Of a DNA stretch of 64,000 nucleotides, positions 11,137 to 24,500 are shown piece after piece. The first letter of the stretch is position 1. Each line of letters starts with the position of its first letter. The stretch lies in assembly GCA_013368375.1 (NCBI GenBank), contig JAACJP010000009.1, positions 124,001 through 188,000 on the forward strand, read 5' to 3'. The position numbers and the translations under genes are program-made. Origin of the DNA: Tricholomella constricta. Lineage: Eukaryota > Basidiomycota > Agaricomycetes > Agaricales > Lyophyllaceae. Under the pieces are notes generated by a model that was not told the origin of the DNA, made no database searches, and saw only the letters and a list, made by a program, of their open reading frames with translations.

Positions 11137-12356
11137 ATGCAGGGTTTCAACAAGTGCGCTGGCCTTGCTGCCTTACCGGGTCCACAGACGCAAGACTTGA
11201 CATCCCTTTTTCCAGATACTATCCTCCGGACTATGACCCTTCCCATGGCAGTCTCAACGCTTATCGAGGTGTGTAGAACATCAGTCTGTCAGAGTGGCAA
11301 TCTGACTGTTCATTAGGCAAGCATGCTTTGGGAGACAGAGCTCGAAAACTCGACCAGGGGATATTAATAACACGTTTCGAGCTGCCTTTTAACATTTGGT
11401 GGTATGTTTCAACGTGATGAATGCGTTATTTGCAGCCTGACGAAGAGATATCATCTCCAGCGGTACATGTAATAACCACATCGGTATGGGCGTGCGATAC
11501 AACGCAGAGAAGAAGAAGATTGGGAATTATTACTCGACACCAATATTCTCGTTCCGATGCAAATGCCATCTGTGCGATGGTTGGTTTGAAATCCAGACCG
11601 ATCCCAAGGTAAGCCTTGGTGCTCTCAGGTTTCACATGTCTGATGCATCCTATATAATAGAACACTCGATATGTAGTGGTATCTGGAGCCAGGCAAAAAG
11701 ACGAAGACTGGAATCCTGAAGAGAATGGCGGTTTCGCTGTTCATGGTGTGTGATGCGCCATGACCTCGTAATGTCAAAAACTAAGAGCATCTCCAGATAC
11801 AGAAGGTGCAGCTGCGCCTGTAGATCCTTTGGCAGCTTTGGAAAAGACAACGGACGCACAAAATCATTTAACGAATGTTCAAGCACCTCGACTTGAAGCG
11901 TTGCAATCCGTTTCCGAACAGCACAATGCCGACCCATATGCCCTGTCAAGTAAAGTCCGCAAACGTTTTCGCGAGGTGAAGAGAGTGGAGCAGAGGAAAC
12001 AGAGGGTGGACGATCATATCAAAGGCCGCTATGGGCTACCAGCCTCGTTGAGCCTACTGGAAGAAAATGAGGCGACAAGAAAGGAGGCAAAAGAGGAGTG
12101 GCAGCGAGCGCAGCGTGCGCTTGCATTGGAGCAGAGCAACAAACGTCGGAAGCTGGCCGTTGACGTTGTATCAATTCCTACTTTGACTTCGAAGCACACC
12201 CGGCAGATCTCGACATCACATAACCCACTGACGAAAAACCCCATCGACTCCTTGCGTGCCCGGATACTGGAGAACACTGCGCGTCAGACGAATCCCTTCA
12301 GTCGACCCCGGGAAACGGCGAATAAGGATGGTAATCGTGTTGTCCTAGGCAAGTAG
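11137..12356 (+). CDS. saf4: CWC16-family splicing factor (Saf4/CCDC130 type)
   Basis: Spliceosome-associated protein of the CWC16 family, which contains Yju2/CCDC94 and Saf4/CCDC130. Exons 11137-11153, 11216-11268, 11317-11401, 11461-11608, 11661-11745 and 11797-12356 give 315 aa. The N-terminus MQGFNKYYPPDYDP and the segment HALGDRARKLDQGIL are diagnostic of the CCDC130 branch. A zinc-binding module follows, with FNIWCGTCNNHIGMGVRYNAE and later FRCKCHLCDGWFEIQTDPK. The second half is a charged helix-rich tail (VRKRFREVKRVEQRK) with basic patches suited to the nucleus. Exon 4 must start at 11461 rather than the nearer AG, since only that keeps the CxxC pair. Role in mRNA splicing is from family knowledge. 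Confidence 0.95.
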
Positions 12357-12711
12357 GACGATCGCCACATGTGTATCAATATCGCGCTATCTTGTACTCG
12401 AATTGTATGTAGCTTGTTTAGCTTGTGTATATCATTGGTCGGACAAATTTGCCGAGTCAGCAAGAAGTCGATAGCAGTAAAACAACAGTAGGTAGTACAG
12501 AGAGCGCGTAACCAAGGAAAATGATAATGACATCGATACGGGTGGTCGGGGTGGGTTGGGGGGAAGGGGCAGGGGGAACATAAATATGTGACTCCAAAAA
12601 GAACCATAGAATAAGATAAACCAAAAGAACGGGTGGAATTATGGAGCAGCAAGTGATGTTAGTGGGTAAGAGGAATGGAAGAAGAATAAACTATGAACCC
12701 AATACATACAA
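12357..12711. other. Convergent intergenic region, no gene seen
   Basis: Overlapping 3' flanks of Saf4 (+) and the ARID gene (-); includes a G/GGT-rich stretch around 12540-12580. No coding or RNA gene recognised. Confidence 0.6.
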
Positions 12712-15700
12712 CTATGAAGTGAAGATCGCCCACGGCTGTTCCTGCGCAGGCATCGGACTGTCCCATTTCCAATCCCCAGATTGATAATATGCAGATTCCC
12801 CTCCATCTATCTCCTTCCAGGGCCCCAGACGTAGGAGGTCTGGGAGCTCTTCCGTTTTCGGCTCCGTTGATGATAACAATGCGTGATGTGCAGCATCCGC
12901 TTCTGAGCCAGATTCCGGACTAGGATTGGTAGATGACGATGACACGAGTTCCGGCGTAGGCGCCTTCGAGTCGTCATCGTTATCCTCGTCCAGCGTCCCG
13001 AACGATGAGAAGTCAAAGAATTCGACGAATTCGTCAGCAGGCGGTTTGGTCGAGGATGATGGCATACTCGACTCTCCTAGACCACCGAGTGACGACAGCC
13101 CTAGTGCTGCCTCGGGCCCCTCTGGGACAGTACCGTATCCCTTGAGAATCATGTCCAATGTCTCCGAGATGTCGGAAGACAGTGACTCCTGGCCTTCTCC
13201 CGCCATCTTGATAAGCTCAGTCATTTGTTCCAAGAACGCACTGGCGTCCTCCTCAGTCTTCACGTTCTCCACAGCCTCAGCCTTCTTCTTTAGTACATCG
13301 CTGGGCGGCCCTTCCCATTCGGTCTTGACACGCTTGGGTGGCGAAGGTTCGTTCACGTTGGGGCTAGCTCCGAAGGGGTTGAGAGTATCCTCTTCACGCT
13401 GGCGTTTGACGTTACCACCAGTAGAAGAGCCAGGAGTCTGTGCTTGATCAGTAGTAGGTAGTATGGATCCGGGTGTGGGTGGATTTTTAACAGAAGGGCG
13501 ACGTTTCGGCGGATTTTTGGGTTTCATTGGAGCTTTGCCCTTGGGAGATTTAGGGGCTTGGGGTGATGATGCGGTTTGGGTGGGTGTAGGTGCACTAGCA
13601 ACGGGAGTAGACGCGGAATAGGTAGGGGGTGTGGGTGTCGAGACGGCAGGAGCGGTCGTCGTACCAGGGGTCGAGGTCGTCGCCTTGTGTATGATCGGAG
13701 GAGGTCGAAGAGCAACGGGAGGGCGGTTTGGAGGGGCGAGTGGTTGTGGTATCTGCTGAGGAATAGATTGCGAGGGAGGTCTGGTCATATCTGTTATCAC
13801 GTGGCTATTGGGTGGCATACCACTGCCAGGTGGCAGGAGGTGGGGAGGCTGTTGTGGACCTTGTTGAGATTGGGGATTGCGGTTGATTTGTGCAGCGAGA
13901 TAGGCTTGGAAGGCGTTATTCGCGTTATTCACTTGAGCCATCATATTCCGAAGAATATCGACGCCAACGATATAGCGAGGATTAGGAGTACTGAGGAATG
14001 CTTGCTGTTGATTAACCGTCAAAATCTAGGAAAGACAGGATTAGCACATGAAAAAAAGACAAAGGAGGTAAGCATACGATGGCGATGAGTTTCCTAATCA
14101 AGTCCTCCGACTTAAGGACAAAGAAATACGTAGGAAGCTTGGAGTCGATCTCTCGGGCAAACCGCTGCAACTGTTGGAGGAGATTATTGAACTCAGCTCT
14201 TTGGTCTATGGGAACTTCGACTCCACGCATAGTAGGTAGAGCTAAAAGAAGAAAATGTCAAAGGTCATTCACAGAGAGGTTGAAAGCCAAGAAGACAACG
14301 AACTGTTTGACTGGAAATCTCCTTTCGTCTTCTGGATAAAGGCCATCGCTTGTTCCTTCGTCGCACGGATCATAGTGTTTCCATTGTGCGGATGAGGGTG
14401 CGGTTGCTGTGGCACCGGAGGTTGTCTGTTATCCATGAAATTGATCCCTCGCATCGGCAATAACCCATTCTGCCGTTGCATGTAGGATAAATTTTGACCG
14501 CCCGCCGGCGCAGAATTCTGGTGGCCACCAGCGCCTTGGAACGGAGTACCAGTCACTCCTCCTTGTACACCGTGTTGGTCCGGAGGGCGAATTCCCTGGT
14601 TTTTAAATTGGCCGCGGAAAATACCCTGCTCCATCACCGTCCTCTGCAGATGCGCCCGGTTCGTCTCGACGAACTGAATGATCTTCTCCTGGACGCCCTG
14701 GCGACGGAGCTCTTCGACCGACTGGTTGGCATAGCCGATGACCACCTGCATTTGATGTGCATTGAGCAAACCGCGGGGCTGAGGTTGGGTCTGCGATGGA
14801 CCACCATTCCCTCCCGCAGCGGCCGCTGCTTGAGCCTGTACAGCAGCAGCAGCCTGCATCTGGCGCCGAGACTCTATGACAGAGTTGATGTAGACTTGGT
14901 CGAAGCCCGACAAGTATTCCTGGTATACTTGCGCAAGGCGTTGAGCAACACCAGGCCCAGATTTCGCTGGCTCCGAATCCGTTCCGGGAAACTGAACGAA
15001 CCCCATCCTTCCGCCGATGACATTCCACAACTCCATGTTGTGCACCTGTGAGAATGTCGTCATTGTCTCTTATCGGAGAATATCGAGAATGTTCGAACCT
15101 TGCTCCAACCGCCTTCCTGCATGACGTGTGTGTGCAGCAAATAAAGATCAATTTCGCGTCCGTCGACGTTCATCAAACGCGGTTCGAGCTTCACCCCTTT
15201 TGTCGCAGAGTAACTCTTATATGCGCTTTCGAATCTGTTCTTCTCCAGCGGGGGCGGTAGCTGCATGTTTCCCGATGGTGTCGTTTGTACTCCGGGGGGT
15301 CCCATAGATGGAGACGACGACGGGTTGCCGTTGTTGTTGTTTGCTGAGAACGAGAACTGAGGATTCATATTTGGCGACATCTGATTGGAAAATGAACGCC
15401 CGGCGGAGGGCCCTCCTGGCCCACCAGGGGTGGTGTGTTGTTGTCCCGAGGTGGGTCGGGCAACCATGCCCTGTGGCAAAAGGTGATTTCCCTGTTGAAT
15501 TTGGGCGTGCATATTGGAAGGACTGGGCTGGATATTATTTTGGCCTGGCTGCGGCTGATTTTGCGGCTGTGCATGGCCCATTGTGTTATTTGCGTTTGGG
15601 CTGAACGTCCAGGTCTGCGGACCGTTCCCCATAGACCTGGAAAAAAAAAGCAAGATATAAATATACGATTTATCATAGGCGTCGAGGAAATGCATGTAAA

Positions 15701-17052
15701 AGGGGATCGGCGTACCCCATAGCCTGCATGGCCTGCGTCATTTTAGCCAAGTAATCCTTCTTCTGCTTAATTTCAGATGACAACGCCCGCATCTTATTCA
15801 CGTAATTTGGATCTGGCGACATAGGACGTTGTGCGCTGAACTGCGTGAACATTGCTTCCTGCGCTTGGATGTGATTGCGCAGGATTGTGGCTCGCTCGGT
15901 GAGTTCGTTCACGTTGAGCCTGCGTTGGGGCTGTTGTGGATGCTGCTGCTGGGGCGTTGGTCCTCCCCCAATCGCATTCGGACCCTGTATGTTTGGATGC
16001 GCAGGAGACGGGCGACGATCGACCATTCCGGGTGCGAAGAGCTCTCCGGGTGAAGACTGATTCATGGATATCTGTTGTTGGTGTTGTTGATGCTGGACCT
16101 GCTGTTGCTGCTGCTGTCGCTGATGTTCCAAGCGCTGCGCGAGGTTAATGGGGCTATTCTGCGGCTGATTCTGCGCGAGCATAAGTTCCAACTGCCTGGT
16201 GACGCTCGGGTTGGTATGACCCGCCTGGCTTGCATTCGCCCCGAAAGCTTGCATCATCGCATTGCGAGACATCGACGGCTGCATAGCAGGAGCATTTGGT
16301 AAGCCGGCGCCGGGGAAAGCAGGCGACATATTCGCCGGTTGCGACTGATTCGAACTGGATTCGAGAAAGGGCTGAGTTTGCGGCTGCTGTTGGCCATTAC
16401 CAGCTCCACCGCCCATGCCGGCCATCTGCTGCCCGCCGAGACCAAATTGTTGGTTGTTGAGCTGCTGCTGCTGCTGCTGGCCTTGAACGCGAGCCAAATT
16501 CTGGCTTCTGATTAGATCCAACATCTAGAGCAAGAAGAACAATAAATTCATGGTTAGCCGGGGGATCGAAGTCTTTTACGTAACAGAGTCGGAGGGGAGG
16601 TGGGGGTTCGATAAGATGAGAGGGAGACCATGGAACCGACTCTCACGATCGCAGGCATCGCAAGACCTCATGAATACATACTGGCACGATATGGCCGAAG
16701 GGAAGTGGAAAGTTGTGGCGGACATGCATGGGCCCAGTCGCTTGTTCCGAGTACAACGGGAGGTTGTGGGCCCAGCAACGACGAGGATGAAAAATGAACG
16801 AATATTCACCTGAGCATTTGCCTGTTGTGAGTTCATATCGCCTCCTCCAGAACGAAACTGCTGCATGTGTTGAATCTGCGACCACATGCGCCCCTGGTCT
16901 CCAAAACCCGAAATCGAGGAGTGGGGGTCCTGCTGCTGTTGTTGGGCTTGCTGGACCTGCTGCTGGTTAAGCTGCTGCTGTTGCTGCTGCTGCTGCATGA
17001 GAGTAGGATTGAAGTTGGGCATCATGGGGTATTGGGGTAGACGATCTGCCAT
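12712..17052 (-). CDS. SWI1: ARID-domain protein, Swi1-type SWI/SNF subunit
   Basis: Probable ARID subunit of the SWI/SNF chromatin-remodelling complex. Six exons (16810-17052, 15716-16524, 15099-15636, 14304-15045, 14078-14241, 12712-14025) join in phase to 1269 aa. The first 300 residues are glutamine/asparagine-rich, with several polyQ runs. A helical segment RATILRNHIQAQEAMFTQF follows. The ARID spans about residues 475-570: FESAYKSYSATKGV, IDLYLLHTHVMQEGGWSKV, ELWNVIGGRMGF, and LAQVYQEYLSGFDQVYINS. A conserved helical region after it reads IDQRAEFNNLLQQLQRFARE. The C-terminal third is proline-, serine- and acid-rich with a basic KRREE-type nuclear signal region. The intron inside the ARID core lies just after GGWSK. 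Swi1 rather than another ARID protein is inferred from size and Q-rich layout. Confidence 0.88.
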
Positions 17053-20000
17053 TTATCCTGTGGCGACTGGGCAAGCAAGTGTGGGGATAGAGAGGGCGCT
17101 TCCTTGACCACACGGGCGTCGCAAGGCAGGAGAGAGGGCTCCTGTGTTTTCCGTGTCAGCTCCGCGAGAAATTGAGGGGAGGAGAGGGAGAATTGAGGAG
17201 AGTTTTGGGAGGCGTAGTGGTGGGAGCGAAACGATGAGTCGCACTTTGCCTGTGGCTGACGGGATTCCATGTTTGCGACAGTTGACAAGTCCTTTTTTAA
17301 TCTTATTTCCCTTGCTAACTCACAATGTTGTCGCCTGCTAACTCACTAAAGCCAAACCGAAGCCAGCTCTCCTATTGCCAGCATTGACTTCTTTTGCTGT
17401 CCCCTCATGATCGTCCCATCTGACCTGTACTGCTTCCTCTCTCCCTAATCCCGGCCAATCCTCGGAGACCCCAGCATAGGCCGTGCTCGACAGGACAGCA
17501 GGTTGCGGTATTCGTGCGCAGCTTCAAACGGGTTTCAAACTCACGTTGACAACAAGGCTGGCCACACCAATCCCACCCCCACGCACGGTCCACTTCGTTC
17601 CTTTGGACCTAACGCCACCGCTGAAAACAATATATCAGGCGTATCTGTACCATATTCATGAAACACCTCTCATATAACACTTACCAGCACGGCCATTTCC
17701 GAGTCGAGCCAAACGGGCAGTGCAACCATTTGGCAGTCATCATTAGTTCGACCTCAATCTCTGCTTATCCGTCCTGCCTGTCAGCCTCCAACTGTACTTA
17801 GCTGGTCTCCGCAGCCCCCCACTCAGCCACTGATCCTGTGCCGCCTCCATTTTGACACCCTTCAGCTGTTCCTACTACTTTGCCTCATATCGCCAGCTAC
17901 CGGCCATGTGTACGAATAGTCTTTGGGCTGGTTGAACGACAGAGTGGGTCACTATGGCCGCTTTCGTTCATGGCAATCCTGCTCGAGAATAGAATCTCAG
18001 TCTGCCCGGATCCCAGGCGTGCCCGCTAATACATCTGCTGCCATATGTGTAAATATATTAATTACATATATCCTTGGGGCATGGTACTTGCACTGATTAG
18101 GAACCTCGACATCAATCATCTTCGAGGAATGGCATTTTAAATGCATAATATCTGCCGCGGACCGCGGGATTGGTCTCATGCTCGGGGACCACTGACCAAG
18201 GGACCAAGAACATAAAAGCGGCAAGCGTAGACCAGCAGTCCCGCATATACTTATGCAACCGTCCACTTCTGCGCAGCGACCCCACAGGATAGGTTCGTCG
18301 AGACATTCGGCGAAACGAGACATCCTGGGATGGATGGATATCTCGCATTCTCACACAGGCGTAGCGCAGAGTACGCACCCACATACTGACAAGCGACGCC
18401 TGATTTTGAATAGCCCGATCCACACCGAGTGCCCAGCGCGATACCTGAGTTCAACTCTTCGCGCACCATCTACCCCGGTATCTCCTAAATTTTGAATCTC
18501 ATAACCGAAAAGGAGCAAATTTACCAGAAGTTGTCGACGAAATTATAGAACGCCCCCTTTGACCGAATCGTCCCACGTCTCGACTTGCCTCGCTTTCTCT
18601 TGGCTGACCAGCTTCTCTTGGAGAGTCCATAAGTACGCTGTTTAAAGCAGGTGAGCTTCTGGCTTCCCATGGAACGTCACTCGGCCCGCTACCTCGAGCT
18701 ATGGATACTCTTTCATCCCAATCACGATCTGCGCGGGACCACGCAGGGGGAAGTGGATTCCCCCCTTTGGAGTCATCTTGCAATGTGGAGTAACGCATTT
18801 GCTACAACATTACACCAGTTGTCCACGTGCGCCTTGCTACTCCATCGTGCGACCACTTGGAATTTTGTGGCACCAATTCGATGGACACACGGTCAAGACC
18901 TACGTCCTCCAAATTTTTGACAGACGCTACATCCTCGAAACAAGGCAAAATCCTCGCCACTCTGGTGTCCTTATGACCGGCGTACGCTGGATTTTTGGGC
19001 TGGATTGATTTATCCTGTATGTCAAGTAAGTAGACATGGAGGATGCACTGCATGTCAAGAATATAGACGTGAGGCGGGTATGCGAACGGGGAAGTCTGTA
19101 GTCCGCTGGTCCCGTCGTCTGTGTGCCACATCTCATCTTGTGATGCTGTCATTTTGCGATTGCTTGCATGGGAGCCTTCCTGCCTCACGGAACCAATACG
19201 GGGAAATCCCGATCAGGCTCTCCCCCGGAAAAGCCTTGTTCACACTCGAGACCTTGGACTTGCTCAGTGTTCAATGAAAGAAGCATCGAGGTGAATGGGT
19301 GGAACGATGTGATTGGACGGTGGGAGCATGTGGGTACGATATACTTGGATTGACTACGTGATATCGTTGGACGGGTTCAATACTAGCCCTATGTTCCGAC
19401 CGACTGCGTTGAGGACCAGTGTGTCCATGTGGGTGACATTGGCTAGCAAGGTTGTAATGATGCCATTGATATTGATGCAGCATCTGTCGCGGGACTATGA
19501 ACAACTATAAGACACGCACCCTATCGAAAAGTTTGCGGGACGTGTGAGGTAAAATGAACCGGGTGTCGGGGCACAACTCATTAGGATGGACGTAGACATG
19601 TGAAGGTGTTCAAATACACTGCCTTCACTCGGAATTCGGAGTCTAGAGTATAATAAGATGATGACAGTAATGAAGATAGGCCTCACTTCGTTGATTTTCT
19701 TGAGCGGGCAAGAGATCCATATGATGTGAAAGGCATGACGTCAAGTCGTTAAAACCTATAGGAACATACATGTCGTGTAGATGCGGAATAATTAACGAGG
19801 CAGCCTTCGAACCTCAAGGATAGCCTGAAAGAAGTATGTACAAGAATAGATGTGAGTGCACACAGCAGCGCTGAAGAGAGGTTGATAAATATGAACGTTG
19901 TCAAACCATGGGCAAGTAAGGACTGATTAGTGTTTTCGCAGGCATTTGCAAGGCTTTCTGCAAACCGAAAAGATGTAAGGAGGGGCGAGGAAAGCGTTTC

Positions 20001-20133
20001 TCGTCGTTACAGTTAAGTGGACAAGTGAATGGATGAATTGCAGGCGAAGTAGATGAGGCGTGATCATTCGATGGGCATGGGCGATGCGGATGCAGAAAAT
20101 GGTACAGATGCGAGTTAAGGAATGACATGAGCT
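17053..20133. other. Gene-poor 3.1-kb region
   Basis: No gene could be supported. Open frames up to about 130 aa occur on both strands, for example 18802-19188 (-) and 18499-18798 (-), but none shows a known motif, in-phase splicing partner or consistent codon bias. The right part of 17053-17700 probably holds the SWI1 5' leader. A non-coding RNA or a fast-evolving small gene cannot be excluded. Confidence 0.5.
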
Positions 20134-21453
20134 CTATCGACGGGTGCTCGATCCGGCAGCAGCGTTCAGGTTTGTGATGTTGTCGTCACTGTCGTCGTCG
20201 TCGTCATCCTTGATGGGAATGGCCGGCCCAGACTCTAGTATCACATCCCCATCAGAATCGTCTTCATCGTAATCATCGTCGTCCTGCACATCGCCGTTGG
20301 GCAACAGCACTCTCATACCATTCACCTTCTTCACCACCGGCGGAGGCCCCACCGCCAAGACTGTATCACCCTCCTCTTCTGCCAACTGGATGGCACCGCC
20401 TCCTGCCTCTTCCTCGACAACACTGTCGACTTCTTTCCTAAACCAATACCGCAGGCCAACGGGAATCATGACGCCCACGACGACTGCCGCAAGTCCAAAA
20501 AAATTCTTCCAGCTGATGAGGTGGAAATCATCTGCACTTGTCATCTCGTCTAGGCCGCCGCCAATCGTGGTATGAATCACGGAAACACCGAGAATACCTA
20601 GCGCCGTGCTGATCCAGAATGGGACGAGCCCGATGCCCACATGAGGACACACGATATTCACGACCCAATGCGGGGGCAACGGCGCAATCCGCAGCACGAT
20701 TAAAAAGGAAATCATGTTCTCCTTGTTTGCCTGGATCTTGGTCGCCCACTTGTCGAGGAGAGCTTTCCACTTGGGCAGTGTGAGCAGTGCCGGGCCGAGC
20801 GCGGCAGAGATGAGGTAACATAGGGTCGCGCCGGTGGCAACGCAACAGCATGCGAGCGGGAGGGCCCGGGGAACGCCCCAAACGGCACCGCCGAGGATGG
20901 AAAGGTACATCGAGCCCGGAAGGGAAAATGCTTGGAGGCTGAGTGGAAGTTTTAGTCAGCGATGGGACGCCTGGGAGCAATAAGTGAAACAGACAAGAGG
21001 TAGGTGATCACGTAGCATATGACAATGCGGTAGGGATAGATGTCGCGGTACTTCTTGAGGAGACCGTTGAGGTCCTGCAGTTGTGCAAAGGATTTCGGGA
21101 TGCGTAGGCGAGGACGGTCAGCTCTGTTAACAGCGTCAGCCACTTTTTTCACCGGCTGAAGGAACCAGCAAGACTTGCTCTTCTAGTGTAGGCAGGGAAA
21201 GCCACAGAGCTGCGCCGAGAAGAAGACTGCTTATAACAAAGATAGCAGTCATCTTTAGTGTGGCATTAAGAATGACTTTTCGCGAGGAGGGGCGAGATGG
21301 GGTATGGGGAAAGTTGGCGGCGCCGTAAGAGGGCGTTGTTGGGGTCAGAAGAGGAGAACGATCGCTGTGGTCGCCGTAGGACACGGTGTCGAGGGTGTAT
21401 GTAGATTGATTTTCATGGTGTGTCTCGACGAACGCGAGATTGGGCGGCGGCAT
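20134..21453 (-). CDS. VTT/SNARE-associated Golgi domain protein (TMEM41/Tvp38 type)
   Basis: Multi-pass membrane protein of the VTT (DedA/TMEM41) family, known for lipid scrambling at the ER or a role in Golgi trafficking. Exons 21179-21453, 20995-21123 and 20134-20938 give 402 aa. An N-terminal cytosolic tail and one TM (TAIFVISSLLLGAALWL) precede the domain. The domain reads YLFLQAFSLPGSMYLSILGG, then FLIVLRIAPLPPHWVVNI, the re-entrant loop signature, and later NFFGLAAVVVGVMIPVGL as the last TM. The tail is strongly acidic (DDDDYDEDDSDGD-like). Intron 1 has a GC donor, GAAGA|GCAAGT; no GT donor restores the frame. The acidic tail resembles TMEM41 relatives in fungi, but exact orthology is open. 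Confidence 0.9.
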
Positions 21454-21592
21454 AGTGGTTGCACAACAAACAGGTGGATCAACTCATATTGCCACACGAC
21501 ATAATAAACCCTGATCTAGGGTTCCCGCCGAGGCCTCCTCCGAGTAAGTAGTACTATATGCAATTACAGAAATATAATATAAGGTGCGTCCT

Positions 21593-24500
21593 CTATATAT
21601 AAATGGCGTATGATCCAATAACTGGTCGGTGGTCGCTCCTGCCCTCGAGCCTTCTCATGCCCCGGTCGTCAAGGGTGTCGTAGCTCAGACACACCACATC
21701 ACCTTTACGCGGGGGTGGCGTTGGGGCTACGTCCCCGCTTGCCAGCGGTTCCAGCGATATACTGCTCTGTGTCGAGGCGTGGGAGAAGAAAGATGGGAGG
21801 AAGCGCCACCGGGACGAGGGTATCGATGCTGGGGTATACGGGGGGGAGACGTGTTGTGCCGTCGGGGTAGGCGTGGCAGCAGAAGCAGTTGCACGGCGGA
21901 TCGGGTGGTTATCGTGACTCGTTGGCCCACTCGGTGTGGGTGAATTGGCGGAAGTGGTGCGACGGAGACCGAGTTCTGGGTGGGTATAATTTCGTACGGG
22001 TGATCGATGTTCGTTCGATTTCACTTGAGATAGGCTGCTGGGGGCCCCTGAGGGCTGAACGAACCGGGAGAATGGCGCTCTATCATCGAGAACGTTGGAT
22101 TCGGGGGGTGAAGACGACGGTGTGTGTGAATCCTCAGTGGAGTGGGAGGTCATCGATGTCGCAAGGGATGCGAGCGAGTCCCTGCGTACGCGGGCGGAGA
22201 GAGGGCGAAAGGCGTTGACAAAAAATTGGTTTATACGGGTCCGAGGCCGTGATTGGGGTTCCAGAATCTCCTCTTCAGGCTCAGGCTCTGGTTCCACCGT
22301 CGTTTTCCAAAGAATCCGATCGCACCAGCTGGGCACGCGTTTCTTGTGCGAAGAGTCATATACACCCTTGTCGTCGGTCTCGTCATCCTCGTCGCTGGGA
22401 AGGCTGGACTTGGTGGTGTTCACCAAGATCATTGGCGGGGGACGTAGACGCGTTCGATCAATCTGATCGACTGAAACAGCCCCTTCAGGCGCTAACACCG
22501 GTGTCAAGAGACCGTTCGACGTCACATCAACCGAACTGTGCGTAATATGTGATTTCCTTCTCGTGTCGTTCACTTTGGCGTGCTGAGACTTGTTTTTAGA
22601 AGGAAGTAGGGCTAGCCATTTCGCCTTGGCCCGGTGGGCGGCATGAATAGCGAGAGAGACCTTGCTTGCAGATGTCACCATAGTTTGGGAGGATGGTGAT
22701 GTGTAAAATTCGTCCTCCTCGACATCGCGGTCAGTGCCTGCTCGTGAGTGGCCTGACGTCCAGATAGATGAGGCCATAGACGCGCCCTCCTCTCCTTCAG
22801 CCTCTTCCTCAGCCTCCTCCTTCTCAAGCTGCTCCAACTCTTTCTCCTCCACCTCAGTCAGCCGATGTGACCTCTCGTCTGGGCGCTTCCAACGGTCGAG
22901 CTTGGAGCCTCGTCTTTTGGCATGCTTAAGGGTGCGCAGGACGTCGTATTTGAAAGTGGGAGGGAAGTTAATTGTTGCTTCCTTAAATCCAACGAAGGCT
23001 TGGCCGCTTTGCATAAGATTCGTGAGCTGGTCGAAGGCGAGTGCTTGAGCATACTCTGTTCAACGATGAGACGTGGGTGGAGTAGATAATTGATTTGTGG
23101 TCACCTTTCCGCGACACCAGCCAATCAGCGTGTAATCGAGAGATGTCTAATCTGAAGTTGAGATCACCACAGATGAACGTATAGTCGAACTTGTCCGTAA
23201 GATCTTGGGTATATAATCAGCAAAAACAAGTACGGAGCGATCGCTTCAGATACCTTCGGCCATGACCCTTGGGTCGTCATTCGACAAGAAGTCATCAACA
23301 GAAAGTTCGGCCTATACCAAAATGAACATACAGCTTGACTTGATGGAGTAGAGAAGAGTACCTTGATTTTGGCCAAGTTGGATAATCTGTGGTTCACTTT
23401 CCCTTCATGCGCTGTGAGGAACGCTAAGCAAAGGTCTTAGGTAGAGCAGGTCGACCGACATACCGGCAAGGTGAGCATTAAGAAACAGGAACGTTGTACC
23501 ATCCAAATTAATGGTGATACCAACCCCTCCCTTGTTGCCCACTCGGCCTCCAATTAGACCTGCAGTCACAGCAGACCGCGATGTGCCTGTTCCCACTTTG
23601 TCAGAGCAGTAAAGAACAAAGCCCCTGGGAATAGTTCACCTCGGACAAGAGGTCGCATTTCGCGATGAATGTAAACTGCTAGATATATACCCATCATCCG
23701 CTCCTTGATCAGTAGCTGGTATGGGCCCTTCCGCGGTTCCTTGCTAGACTGGCGTGATGTCAGTGGCTTGGGGAAGCTGACGTCGGCGACTGTGGGCGAG
23801 GCTGTGCGTACTCCAGATCCGCTTCCTTGGCATAACCAGTCTTCAATCATGGATGTCCACCCCGAGGGGCCCTCGTGTGGCGACTCTCCTGCATTCTTGA
23901 ATGTCCGTGACGCTTCGTCCTTGTCCTTGTCTCTATGCTTTGATCGAGGCTTGTCGTATTCCCAATCTCGTTCCCTGGCCTTCTCCCTGTCCTTATCGCG
24001 GTCCTTCTCCTTGTCCCTGTCCTTGTCTATTAGTTTGAAGCCAGCTCCTAGACCCATGGGAATCCCTGCGGATCATCGCGTTCGAAAAAAGATGTCATCA
24101 AGAATGGGTTCAATAGCGTACCGGATAAGGATGGGCATTCCTGTCCAGCACTAAATTCATGTTTGTGAGCGATTCTGATCATCGGACGCATCCTGCTTAC
24201 ACCACAACCAGGTGATATGGATGATCTGCTTCGAGGGCAAAGTTTGGAATGGATCGAGAGGAGTGGGAATTGGTTGAACTCCAAAGAGGAACCTTTCCTA
24301 AAAGCTCCTCCAGGTCACCCTGTCGATGTTATGGAATATTAGCACTCTATCACGGTAAGTTAGGGGCACATAGGCAGACCTTTGGGACGGAATCGTGCAT
24401 ATTCCACGTCAAGATGCGGACCTTGAAAGCTTTACGCGGAGGTGGTGATGGCTTGGGTGGCGGAGGGGGTGGAAGTGCTTTTTCTGGGACAGCCCGTGGC

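Noticed and set aside
18802..19188. 128-aa minus-strand frame in the gene-poor region
   Set aside because: Could not be joined to flanking frames by plausible splicing and shows no known family.
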